Numbered from the stretch's first letter, positions 31,289-42,079 are shown. The stretch: DNA of 64,000 nucleotides from Adiantum capillus-veneris (GCA_014529385.2 CM043955.1:149621640-149685639), one strand, 5' to 3'. The notes: generated from the letters alone by a model not told the origin. Translations and numbers: made by a program.

Positions 31289-32620
31289 GATTCAAAATGC
31301 TTTGAGGTATTTATCAAAGGTTAATTACATGTTAAAGAACCCTTGATAATTATGTTAACCTCAAAAAATTAATTTTCTTAATTATTTTAGCAAAAATACT
31401 CTATTTTTGGGACAAATTAAAACGAGGAAATTAGAAAATTGATTCAAAATGCTTTGAGCTATTTATCAGAGGTTGATTACATGTTAGAAAATCGGTGATA
31501 ATTATGTTAACCTGAAATAATTAATTTTCCTAATTTTTTAGCAGAAAAATTTTGTTTTTATGACAAATTAAAAGAGGATAATTAAAAAAATGATTCAAAA
31601 TGCATTGAGTTATTTATGAGAGGTAAATTATATGTTAGAAAACCCAAGATAATTATGTTAACCTTAGATAGTTAGTTTACCTAATTATCTCATTAAAATT
31701 ACATTATTTTTAGGGAGAAATTAGCAAATTGATTCAAAATGCTTTGAATTATTTATTAAAGGTTCATTACATGCTAAAAAACCTGTGATAATTATGCTAG
31801 TCTCAGATAATTAATTTATCTAATTACTTCAGTAAAATTACTCTATTTTTAGGACAAATTAAAAGGGAGAAATTAGTAAATTGATCCAAAATGCTTTGAG
31901 TTATTTATCAAAGATTAATCACATGTAAGAAAAGCCATGATAATTATGTTAACTTTAGATAATTAACTTAAAAGAATTACTTTGTTTTTATGACAAATTA
32001 AAAGGGGAGAATTAGTAAATTGATTCAAAATACTTTGAGTTATTTATTAGACGTTAATTACAGCATACAAATTCTACGATAATTATGTTAACCTCAGATA
32101 ATTAATTTACCTAATTACTTTAGCAGAATTACTCTATTTTTGGACAAATTAAAAGGGGGAAATTAGTAAATTGATTCAATATGCTTTGAGCTATTTATCA
32201 GAGGTTGATTACATGTAAGAAAACCCTTGAAAATTATGTTAAGCTCAGATAATTATTTTACCTAATTACTTTAGCAGGATTACTATGTTTATGGGACAAA
32301 TTAAACGGGGGAAATTAGAAAAAAGATCCAAAATACATTGAGTTATTTATTAGACGTAAATTACATGTTAGGGAACCCAAGATAATTATTTTAACCTTAG
32401 ATAATTAGTTTACCTAATTATCTCAATAAAATTACATTATTTTTAGGGGAAAATAAAAGGGGAAAAGTAGTAAATTGATCCAAAAACCATTGATATAATT
32501 ATCAGAGGTAGAATACACTTTGAAGAATCTGTGATAAATAACCCAGCCCCAGATAAATAGTTTAAATATTTATCTTCATTAAAAGTAACCAATTTTGCGT
32601 ATAAAATAGAGAAAGGAAAT
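31289..32620 (+). repeat. AT-rich tandem array, nine units of about 150 bp
   Basis: The segment GATTCAAAATGCTTTGAG, followed by TATTTATCAGAGGTTAATTACATG and GATAATTATGTTAACCTCAGATAATTA-type sequence, recurs at 31289, 31441, 31592, 31731, 31883, 32022, 32173, 32325 and 32477. Periods are 139-152 bp. Units are strongly diverged, so the array is old. No ORF. Lies in the leader of the unit with the H3-like ORF. Confidence 0.9.
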
Positions 32621-33109
32621 TAGTAAATAAATTTATCTAATTATCAAATAAATACCTGAGGTCCAAAATCACTATTGAAGGGTGGAAAAATTACCTCAAC
32701 ATAAATGGTTGGTATAACAAATTACTATCAGCAAAATTCTGCCTACACTAGACCATAAGTATAGGAGGGAAAGGTTATAAATCAAATTTACAAAAATTCC
32801 TAAAGATAGAACATATCCAATTACAATTTAGGGTGAGTAATCCATTAGCCGATAGAAATTTATAATTTATACTAAGGCTAAAATGAAATATAGACTAAAG
32901 ATAAACCTAGTTAAGGGCTTCCCAAATTAAATGGTAATTATGGAAAATTACTCATAGTATAAAAGAAGTTACAGGAGGAATATCTCATCAAATTAACTAT
33001 CAAGGATACCTACTTACTCCAAAAATCCTTATTTTTGGGTAAAAATGGAAAAAAGAAGATTATTCAATTAAACTTCTAATCGATTAAGTCTTTTTATAAG
33101 GATGTCGAC
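32621..33109. other. AT-rich non-coding stretch
   Basis: About 490 bases between the array and the next ORF. No gene or repeat supported. Confidence 0.5.
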
Positions 33110-33250
33110 ATGGCTCCAAAGAGAACCAGGGAAAATCCTCTTACCGAGGAAGAGGATGTTAGCAACAAAAGAAATAAAGCCACTAATGACCATGAGGCTA
33201 GGCCTAGCCATAGGCCGACGGAGGAAAGTCTACGGGCTCCCGCCCAATAG
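33110..33250 (+). CDS. short basic ORF, possible first exon (about 46 aa)
   Basis: ATG at 33110 gives MAPKRTRENPLTEEEDVSNK, then RNKATNDHEARPSHRPTEES, ending at TAG after about 46 codons. The KRTR and KRNK stretches resemble nuclear-localisation signals. Downstream, CCCAG followed by GTGGAT near 33270 could be a splice donor, and a short open segment at 33522-33600 (MSNDGDFAMDESVSSARVES) preceded by CTCCAG could be a next exon. I do not recognise the protein. It is the first ORF of the cluster that includes the H3-like gene. Confidence 0.35.
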   Translation: MAPKRTRENPLTEEEDVSNKRNKATNDHEARPSHRPTEESLRAPAQ

Positions 33251-34289
33251 CACATGGACGAGCAATCCCAGGTGGATTTCTATTTTGTTCACTTAAAATC
33301 TTTTAAAGTTCATTTTTAAGTTAGCATTGCATACGTAAGGTTAGGAAGGATAAACTGGCTATAAACTAAAGGTACCTTCCACGAAACCAACGAGTAATGA
33401 TTGTAAATAGGAAAGAAATGATTGGGTTATGATTGATTGACCTAGGAAAGAAATGTTTGACCATCCTTAAAACAGCTTGTCTCAATACACCTCTGATTCC
33501 TTAGAAATATTTTGCTCCAGGTAATGAGTAATGATGGAGATTTCGCCATGGATGAGTCGGTTTCCTCAGCGCGTGTGGAGTCTTTACCCGGTGCTTGTTT
33601 GTGTTTATGGACATTTACTTAAGATTTCAAGTTTATCCTAGAGGAACCGCGGGGATGTATGGGCAACCGGTTGGGGTATGGGCGCCCGGACTTTGGGTGA
33701 TGGCTTTTTCCAGCCCGATTTTTATAAATAAGAAATGGGTGCCATTTTTTCACCCCTGTATAGGTGGTCTTGAGACAAGCCAGTAGTGGTCAAAGATACT
33801 TCAGAATGACAGTACCTTGTCTTAAGTGCTGAAAGAATGTCTTCAATATTGTTTTCAAAGGTTGTCTTGATGAAATTCAGTTTTGTGAAAGTTAAAAGGA
33901 ATCATTGTTTTAATTGTGAAAAGAATGTGTAGTAATTAAACAACACTGAAATCATGTGAGTGTGGGGCGGTAAGTGGAGATTGACTAAGGTTGTCAATCA
34001 TGGAGGGGTGGACCTGATTAGTCAGGTAACTATCCATTCCCGCACACTACAACGTTTAGAAACTTCTTCAATTGGAAGAGGAATCCACCAATGGCTGTGC
34101 CCTCACATATGTTAGGGGGAAAAAAGCACTGGCTAAGGAAACCATAATCTAAATGACGAAGTTATAGGGCCGGAATAAATTCTTTTTTATTTAGTCCCGT
34201 TTCCACTACGAGACAGAACTAGGTCTCTTTCTAGGGCTATAAACCTAAACCATTGTCAATGGTAAGGGTGAATTCCCTGGAATTTTTTC
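33251..34289. other. non-coding or intronic stretch
   Basis: Apart from the possible small exon at 33522-33600 there is no supported gene. The sequence is T-rich with splice-like signals, but no exon chain can be proven. Confidence 0.4.
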
Positions 34290-34975
34290 TTGTTTAAGGA
34301 CTCTGACTTTAGTAGGCCTAGAGACCTGTCAATGGTCCCATCCCATTTTTTATGTCGGCGGTGTGAGGACCTTACAAGTAGTATAAGAGCATGGTTTAAT
34401 AAGGTCCTGACCTTAGGAGGGAGAAAGTTGAAAAAAATAGGCACAAGTTATATTGCATTTTTAATTATGGCATATTGTGAAATGAGAATTTTCCTATCAA
34501 TACAGGAAAATATCCGCCAAGCTTACCGAAAGTTTGTGATTTTCAACAACATGTTCGAGGCTGCTTGCACATCCAATAACTTTGTACTTCGCAAGAGCAT
34601 CATGCAATTATTAGATATAATGTTTTCCCCTCCCCCTACATGGGAAATCAGCTGGTCAGAGTTTGGCGGAATTTTCCTGATTGATGCGGGACAGGTAGAA
34701 TGGTTGGCACTCAATCTGAAAAGACTCAAGTGGGCAGAAACACTTCGGACCATCGAAGTTTTCTTTTTCAGTGGGACTGAAGATCCAGATCATACCATTA
34801 TTATAGATGGCTGAGAAGTGTCACAAAATCAGTGGGTATATGATCAGGTAGCCAAAGTAATATACCCAGGTAGGATCAGGCCCATGAGGGTAGGCCCAAA
34901 ATTTAGGGGACCAAAAGATGTCATATTTTTTGATCCCCTGTCAGACCCACCAGTGGTGAAGAGGATGTTGATTTA
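34290..34975 (+). pseudogene. unrecognised ORF of about 228 codons with one stop
   Basis: One frame runs from about 34290 to a TAG at 34975, interrupted by a TGA at 34812. It begins without a nearby upstream ATG (first in-frame ATG at about 34332), so it may be an exon. The sequence looks like a real globular protein: TSYIAFLIMAYCEMRIFLSI, QENIRQAYRKFVIFNNMFEA, MFSPPPTWEISWSEFGGIFL, then after the stop QWVYDQVAKVIYPGRIRPMR and GPKDVIFFDPLSDPPVVKRM. Trp and aromatic residues and Pro-rich turns are frequent. I know no matching family. It precedes the H3-like ORF by about 180 bases on the same strand. Confidence 0.5.
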
Positions 34976-35155
34976 GAGAATTACACATTGTATATAGCAT
35001 GAGTCCATCTTGTATATAGTATGAGTCCATCTTGTACATAGTGTGAGTCAGTGTTGTATTAACCTTTGTATATACCATGGTTTTATGACATACTTGTGCA
35101 ACAAATGACATTCGCTAATAATGACATGTCATTTTTTGTTATGCTATTTGTAGAG

Positions 35156-35596
35156 ATGCCTCGTGCAAAGGCCAGGCCTAGAAGGGCAACAGGTGACTCT
35201 TTGCATGCTCAAGCAAGAAGACACTGATACAAGGCGCACAGAGTTGTCCTGAAAGAGCTGCGAAGGATCGGACGACACATGCAACCAGCCATTCCACGTC
35301 TTCCTTTCTAGCCAGTAGTGGGAGATATTTGTGAGCATTGGAGAGTGGGCACGCGATGGGCCAGCAGTGCACTTCTCTACCTGCAAGAAATTGCAGAAGA
35401 CTACCTCGTTGAATTCTTCAGTGATGGATATATCATGGCTGCCTATGCACACCGTGTTACTATCATGCCATTGGAGTTTGACACTCTTTGGAGGCTACAC
35501 TTCCGCTACAATGGGTTGCTTCAGCCAGTACCTATCCGGGATAGTAGAACCATGGATATTCTTAACATCCCCCCTCTCCATCCTCGTGCACGATAG
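35156..35596 (+). pseudogene. histone H3-like (CENH3-like) ORF with two internal stops
   Basis: Starts MPRAKARPRRATGD, aligned with the H3 tail so that R2, K4, R8, T11 and G12 are kept while K9 is Arg and S10 is Ala. After a tail about 17 residues shorter than H3 (including loss of the segment after HR), an 86-position ungapped alignment runs from VVLKELRR through IPRLPF, RWASSALLYLQEIAEDYLVE, FFSDG and AHRVTIMP to WRL; I count about 34 identities with canonical H3. RW before helix 2, AEDYLV and FSD resemble plant CENH3, whereas loop 1 has canonical H3 length. Stops TGA (about 35225) and TAG (about 35309, at the Gln-68 position) disable it. TATTTGTAG just before the ATG resembles a splice acceptor. 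Intronless here. A nucleosome role of the ancestor is inference. Confidence 0.85.
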
Positions 35597-36100
35597 ACAG
35601 AGCCTTCTAGGGCTCAAAACACCAGAAGGACATGATCATTGGTCGAGAGAAACGACATAGATGGTCAGGTTGAGCTAGCTGTAGAGGGGCATGAGCAGGC
35701 CAGGGTGGACCCTGAGGCAGTCATGGAAGAAACAAAGATAGCTATGGAGGAGCACGAACCTGTTAGGGAGGAACCAGTAAGAAAGAAAAATGAGCAAGGC
35801 ATGGAGGATTCGGAACCAGTTTTGGGCGAGAATGAGCTAGTTGGGGAGGAGCCTGTGCCAAGGGAGGAAAATGTGCCTTCCAGGGAGGAGAATGAGCTAT
35901 CCATGGAGAGAATTGAGCCCTCCATGGAGGAGAATGATCCTTCCAGGGAGGACCCTGAGCTTGTACCGGAAGAGATGGATAAAGCTCAAGAAAGGCAAGG
36001 AGAAGCCTCTGCTTCACGAGGGCCATCCAAAGACAATCCTTTACCAGAGGACTGGAGTATTTTAGAGAAAATCAAAACTAAGAGGAATTGCAAGTTTTGA
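35597..36100 (+). pseudogene. acidic Glu/Pro-rich C-terminal extension in frame with the H3-like ORF
   Basis: After the TAG at 35594 and a TGA about 14 codons later, the same frame stays open to a TGA at about 36098. It encodes a strongly acidic segment with imperfect 8-12-residue repeats around EE-x-EP and EEN (for example MEEHEPVREEP, MEDSEPVLGEN, VGEEPVPREENVPSREEN, MEENDPSREDPELVPEEMD) and a basic end (KIKTKRNCKF). No frameshift separates it from the histone part, so both may once have been one protein. An acidic tail is typical of histone chaperones, not of H3. Alternatively it was a separate ORF. Confidence 0.55.
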
Positions 36101-36234
36101 TCAACTCAGGGCCTCTACATGCACAGATACTGCTACCTGGAAGGTCAGAGGAATCTTGCATTTTCAACCTCGATCAACAAAACTTCCTGTACATGCGTAG
36201 TTTCTCCAACTCCAACGCAACGGATGCGGTCGTC

Positions 36235-36633
36235 AACATTGCTATGTGGTAATTCTCAAGCTCTTTATAAGTCACGTTTGGTTCATTAAATGGCTCACTT
36301 CCGCTAAGACATGGGTCAATACCAAGCGAGTGAGTGGCTTATGGAATTGGATAGCTAGACCACTCGCTCGGTATTGACCCGTGTCTTTGTGGCAGTCATC
36401 AACATTGCTATGTCTTACATCTCAAGCTTTTATTTATAAGTCATGCTTGGTTCATTAGATGGCTCACTACCGCTAAGACATGGGTCAATACCAAGCAAGT
36501 CAGTGATTTATGGAATTTGATAGGTACACAACTCGCTGGGTATTGACCCATGTCTTTGCGGTAGTTGTCAACATTGCTATGTGGTACGTCTCAAGCTCTT
36601 TATGAGTCAAGCTTGATTCATTAGATGGCTCAT
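36235..36633. repeat. tandem hairpin repeats, period about 167 bp
   Basis: Units begin AACATTGCTATG at 36235, 36401 and 36570. Each full unit has an imperfect inverted repeat: AAGACATGGGTCAATACC and its complement GGTATTGACCCRTGTCTT, stem about 27 bp, with about 30 bases between arms. Two full units and the beginning of a third, ending in GATGGCTCAT, directly abut the B1 LTR at 36634. The section 36101-36234 holds nothing recognisable. Confidence 0.85.
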
Positions 36634-37514
36634 TGTTTGGTGGATACAGGAGGATACACACCAAACCCTATAAACACTCACTCAATTTTTTGAAAGAAGC
36701 CGTGTAATTCAGCTTATGATGATTTATAATTGTAATGTAATTTGACTTACCCTCTCAACCTCTCTTAGTCTACACCCTTGTAAGTGGCTGAATGGTCGTG
36801 GGAAAGCTCCCTTAACCTTTAAGTCAAAACCCTTAGTTTGGACTAAAGAGATATGATTGGCTTGGAGGATTTTGAAAACATTCACTGTGAGAGCTTCTTG
36901 CTGCTACAAATTGTAATCCTCTTTTCTCCTGGACTTGTAATCAGAATTCATTTCCAAATAGCACACTGTGTTCCTTGTCTCTTGCTCTACAATCTAAGCA
37001 TAACCATTTTCAATTTTGATGTGGTTTGCGACGCTTTTCTTGTGAGCTAAATGCATTGATTTGAAGGTTAAAATGACTATTTTTTTATGTTTTGACCATG
37101 GATAAATGTTTCTATGCTTAAGGGGGACCTTTTCGAGTACTTCTGTTTCAGTGTTTTGCACATTTTTGTGATGGATTTTGATTTATATACCTTCCCAGAT
37201 GGTGACAGAACTTAGTAGGATTGTGCTCCTAGGTGTTGTGATACCTCTCCTTAAGTTTTGTTGCATTCCAAATTGGTTTGGATGCTGAAAAGGCGTGATG
37301 ACCTAGAGCGGTGAGATTGGACGCATAGTGATTTTTTGACTAGGAAGTGGTTGATTTGCTTTTGTCGTAGAATGAGTAGCCCACTGAGTTCACATTGGTG
37401 AGATTCACACTCTCATTAAGTCTTCGTGCCCCATCCTGAGTCGTTTCCTGTCATATTGACATTATGTTAGTACAAAAGAGCTATGCTACACCGTCTCTCG
37501 GCAACCCGCTAACA
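36634..37514 (+). repeat. B1 5' LTR (881 bp)
   Basis: TGTTTGGTGG..GCTAACA. The inverse copy at 47485-48366 has the same ends and overall order but roughly a fifth of positions differ by eye in the compared parts, so the B copies are old. A CCCTATAAACACTC near 36676 is a possible TATA motif. A PBS follows after one base. Confidence 0.9.
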
Positions 37515-37515
37515 T

Positions 37516-37533
37516 TGGCGCGCGTCGCTGTCA
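37516..37533 (+). other. B1 primer-binding site (degenerate)
   Basis: One base after the LTR, TGGCGCGCGTCGCTGTCAGG corresponds to the better preserved B2 site TGGCGCTGTTGCCAGGGA. It has acquired small changes. Presumed tRNA primer similar to Asp-type. Confidence 0.6.
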
Positions 37534-39589
37534 GGGAAACCGATCCTTAGGTGGTGAGTGACTCAGTGTACAAAAAATCTCCCTTCAAAGCTTTTGACAC
37601 CCATTCCGCTTACACATAGACAGTGAAGCAGATAGACATAGGTTTAGTGCTTGGTAGAGACTAGAGTCTGAGACTAGCCAGTGCTACTCCTTAAGAGCAA
37701 AGAAAGTTGTGAGTGAAGTAAAAGATAGTATTTTGTTCTTTGATTTTTCCGTGCTTGGAAAGGACTGCTCCACGACACACTTCATTGTCATTTTTGTACT
37801 GTTAAGTTCATTTATGTTTGCAGATTTATTTCATTTTTGTAGGAGTAGGTTAGGAAACAAATTACACCATCATTTGGGGCCAAAAGGATCGAGGAAAAAA
37901 CTGTCAAAAACCTTATTTTGGTGTTGAAGACCATTACTCTAAAAAGTTGAAGAATTGATGGTCAGAGCTTCAAAATTGAACCAAACCCAGCAAAACCTTC
38001 AAAAAGGGGATAAAATCACTTGCTAAAAACAAACTGTGCAGAAAATTTCCAATTTGCCTGTCAAACATGGATCACAATCCATGTACCTTTTTGGCAAAAT
38101 GTGCTAAAATTGTCTCCCTTGCTTAGAACAGGCTCTCAGGCATCAGAACCTTGAGTTTGGTAAAAAATAGAGTGCTAAAAGATCACTAAAATCAAGAAAT
38201 TGGGTCAGCAGAGCAAAACCTTGGGAATTGAGGAAAATAGGAGAAAACTAAACTTTTACTTGTCCAAATTCAAAAAGGGAAGAGAATTGGGATCAACTAG
38301 AAGCATGAACCAATAGAACCAAAAATCATGACCAAATGCTTCTCAACATGGATCATGATCCATGTTCCAGGTAGACATTTGACAGTAAGATTTGACCAGT
38401 GCACTCCTGATTACTAGGGGGACAACTTTTCCAAAAGGAGCCATAGACAAAAAATGTAAAAACTTGATCAAAATACCAAAAATGGAGCTGTTTGCAAAAA
38501 ACCACAAAACAAACACAGAATCTTGCTTCTAACTTGGAAAAAACTGATCAAATCCAAAAAGATTTGGGGAATAGCATCACCAGACCTTGTGTCACCAACT
38601 CACAAAGTATCATTCCAAAATCCTAGCAAACATGGATCGCGATCCATGTACCTTTTTGGAAATTTGACTTGATAATGGGCAAGTAGAAAAGTGATAACAA
38701 TTGAAGCACTTTCTCCCAAGGGACCCTTATCAGAAAAGTTCAAAAAGAGGGCAAAAGGGGACAAAAATCAGATCAAGGGGGAAACCACTGAAACAAACCC
38801 TAAAAATGACTTTTGGCTGACCTAAAAAACTCCAAAACATTCAAAAACCATATAGCTAGCATCAATAGGCCAAGGAGTAGCTGTGGGTCAAGTTTCAGTG
38901 CATACTGACACTAAGGAACATGGATCACGATCCATGTTCCTCTGACACATTTTGATACCACACTGGCACCATAGCTAGAGGGCATCACAAAGATTCTAGT
39001 GGTCCTTTCAAAATTGAATTTGGATGCAAAAAACCCAAAAGCCCAAAACTAGCAGGAGCTCTCACAAAGTGACAGAATTGATCTAGCTTCCAATCCAGAG
39101 GTTCATTTCTAAAAAATTTGATACCATAAGACCTCCTAATCATGCTAAACTTGATGGTATCAACAAAAGTTCATTTGGCTTCCCAACATGGATCAATCCA
39201 TGTACCTCTGAGTCATAACAGAAGCAGAATTTCACCACACAAAGAGCTAGTTCACAGTATCCTAGTGGATCTTTCAAAATTGAAATTGGACCTCAATTAT
39301 TGATGTTGTGTGAGTAATTGTGTGCTACTGAAAAACCTAGCTAAATTTTGTCGATTAAAAGCAATAACTAACAAGAATGGCTTGCTCACAGCTATCAAGC
39401 AATTTTTTGACAAGTTGTAGGTACTAGAGGATACTACCCAGCAAGCAAGATCAAACGGGGGATTCAAACTATCTAATGAAGTAACACGGTTTGGATTTTT
39501 CATACCAATTCTTCATGAATTTGCGATCAAGAAGATTGTACCAGAATAGGAATCCCGGTATCTTTGACCAAGGGAGCAATCACTCAACG
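37534..39589. other. B1 leader
   Basis: About 2 kb, non-coding. Contains the palindrome cluster 38065-39203. A 70-residue frame at 37709-37927 has a homologous position in B2 (47072-47290), but the copies are not conserved in one frame, so I do not call it a gene. A segment at about 39320-39500 (FCRLKAITNKNGLLTAIKQF in translation) is shared with B2 and may be an upstream gag extension. Confidence 0.6.
38065..39203. repeat. B1 leader palindrome array: five copies of a 20-bp palindrome
   Basis: The ancestral half-site is ACATGGATCG with its reverse complement. Copies at 38065-38084, 38346-38365, 38630-38649, 38918-38937 and 39186-39203. Spacings 281, 284, 288 and 268 bp. The central CGCG is kept in the third copy; others read CACA, CATG, CACG or have lost two bases, mainly CpG-to-TpG/CpA changes. 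Confidence 0.95.
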
Positions 39590-42046
39590 GAAGAAAGCGT
39601 GAACCAGAGACCACTGTCGCCTTAGAACCCATTTTAGAGGAGATCTTCTCTGACACTTTGTCAGATAGATCATCCAACCTCATGACGAAGGATTCTAACA
39701 AGTCGAACCCTAAGGGAACAGCTTCGATGGGGGAAAGTCATTCTCAGCCTGCATCCGATGTAAAATTGTTGTATTTGAACTTTCAATTTGAAAATGTGCT
39801 TAAGGCCAAAATCTATAAGGATGGAATGGACCGCTATTGAGTTCAGAGACCTTGTAGATGTTGATTATGATGGGGATAGATATTTCGACCAAGAGGGAAT
39901 GATGTACCTAGTGGTTCATAACCCTTTTATTGTGGATAAATGGGGGATGACTGGCACCAAGGACAAGGTAGATAACAAGATGACCGATGAGCCACCCAAA
40001 ATGGAGAAACAAAACGTGGTGCTCATACGCACCAATGAGACAGATCACCTTCATACAGACAACACGTATGTGGGGCTATATAGGTTTAATAATGGAGAAC
40101 AAACACTCTATTACAGATGTGACGAACCCCTGCATCAAGGAATTGATTGATCGTAAAAACCTATATGTTTTCATGTACACGGAGGGGAGAGGTACTCAGG
40201 TGGTCATAATAGATAAGTATGACCGAAAGTACTCTCCAATGGATTGTAAGGAATTAGAGATATATACATATTTTGGGGGACCACTTCACCAATACTATGG
40301 AAATTCGAAAAGGTAAAAACCACGACTACTCACACAAGACCTGAGACTGTACATGTGAGCCCAGTGAGAACCAGGGTGGAGGAGTCTTTTAGACGTGAAT
40401 GAGTCCCAAACACAGGGCCTTTAGGATCAATGGTGTCTAGGGCTTCCATGAATACACATAGGGGCAGTACTATTCCTGATGTCACTTACACCACTAGAAT
40501 CCCTCCGACTATTATGTGAGATCGACTTGACAAATGTACAGTGGATAGGATACCACTGGCAGTACCAAGAGGAGATTATGAACCTAGAGAAACCACACCA
40601 GGAGGACCAGGTGTTGTTAGATTGGTTGCAGAGGCCATACGTATGGGACCATCTCAGGTGGCAAAATGCGTACCCAAAAGTATAATGGATCAGGAGATCC
40701 GTATGCCCATGTTTTGATCTTCAAACAAGTGTTGAGAGCGAAATAGGTAACTGATTTCCATACTCAATATGAAGGTTTTGGGTTGACATTGGAAGGGACT
40801 CCTTTGACTTGGTTCCAGCCATTAAACAGCTTGAATTTCCCAAGTATTGAGCAACTTCTTTGAGAGTTCGTAGAGGAATTCTCAAAGAGGGGGATCAAGC
40901 ATAACACTATCTCCCAGATCTATGCATTTAGGCAAAACGAGAAAGAGAAAGTGAAGAAAGTATAAATTCATTTCAAGCAATATATAGAAAGATTCCCTGC
41001 TCGAGAACTACCTCAGGATGAAAGATTGTCAGTCCTTTTCATAGAAGGATTGCAAAATGACACGCTCAAAAAGGACTTGCACTTGAAGGCATGTGTAATT
41101 TTTGAGCAAGTCATGAAAGAGTCATTGTATTTGGTAGATAATTGCAAGGCATATGGGGAGGTGACTGAAAACACAGATCAGGGAACGAGTAGCACCTCTT
41201 CAACCACTAGGGAATCCATGACAAAATTGGGCAGGCAAAACCCAACTGTGCCGGACATTGATCAAATGATCAAGGAAGTGATTAGGAGGATAAACCAAGG
41301 AAACAGGACGAACCCAAACACACAACAACCGCACATCCAAAAATGTGATACTTGTGGAGGAGATCATCCAACACAGTGGTGCAACCTTCAACAAAGGCTA
41401 GCAGTAAACGCACAGCAAAATTGAAATGTAGAGCTACAGAACAAAAGTGGACAAACCATGAAACTCACAAATGTTTCTATGATCATAACTATGTTAGAGA
41501 GAGACAATATGTACCACATGGAGGGCAACAATTTCCACCCCCTCCAAGGTACCAAGTAGGGCCAAATAACGCAATTCTAGGGCAGGAAAAAACTCAACCT
41601 ATGTTGGGACATCAACCTCCCTTACCCCAGGAAACTAGGGCTATGGTAAGGATTTCTCAACCCATAGAACCACCTTCTGATCAGGAGTATGGTCCAAGTA
41701 GTCTCATATTGGGAAGATTCAGACAATACTTACAAGAGGGGATTTAATGGGAATGCATATGCTCTAGAGGGACACAATCCATGGATAATTCTTGAAGAGA
41801 TTCCCGAGCCCTCATACATAGCACAGCCAACTAAAAACCATTACTTGGTCGATGAAAATATGCTTATGTTCATGGAAAATTAGGGCTACAAACCTAGGGG
41901 GTGGCCTCCTAGAGCAGGACAATTGATGGGGGCTCCACAAGCTTCTCCACCACTTGTAGGACCATGCTATGAATGTGGCGGTGTTTGTCCAAACAAAGGA
42001 GAACGGGTAAAACTTTTTGGGTTCTGTGATGGATGTACCACTGATG
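39590..42046 (+). pseudogene. B1 gag (multiple frameshifts)
   Basis: Pieces in all three frames match G1 gag in order: LEPILEEIFSDTLSD start region, KIYKDGMDRY, VDVDYDGDRYFDQEGMMYLVV, VDKWGMTGTKDKVD, NTYVGLYRFNNGEQTLYYRCD, YTYFGGPLHQYY, capsid segments TDFHTQYEGF, LTWFQPLNSL, LFIEGLQNDTLKKDL, CCHC knuckle KCDTCGGDHPTQWC (about 41344-41385), WTNHETHKCFYDHNY, RERQY, and a second knuckle CYECGG (damaged) near 41970. At least six frame changes or stops make it non-functional. It ends at the inversion junction. Confidence 0.85.
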
Positions 42047-42079
42047 GTTACCAATAAATGAAGGTAAAGTCTTCAACGA

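Larger units (their letters stand above)
36634..42046 (+). mobile_element. B1: 5' half of a gypsy element (LTR, leader, gag), plus strand
   Basis: LTR, PBS, palindrome-bearing leader and gag run rightwards and stop abruptly at about 42046, inside the third zinc-knuckle-like segment of gag (reading CDGCTTD). The missing continuation begins, within about 12 bases, at 59749 on the opposite strand. Hence the 3' half of B1 is the minus-strand block 59749-48367. Confidence 0.85.

Noticed and set aside
35156-35596. Functional host histone gene
   Set aside because: Two stop codons lie inside the histone frame and the sequence is far too diverged from the near-invariant canonical H3.
37709-37927. 72-residue leader frame with a counterpart at 47072-47290
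   Set aside because: The two copies agree only at the ends and differ by frame changes in the middle, so coding selection is unlikely; non-ATG start.
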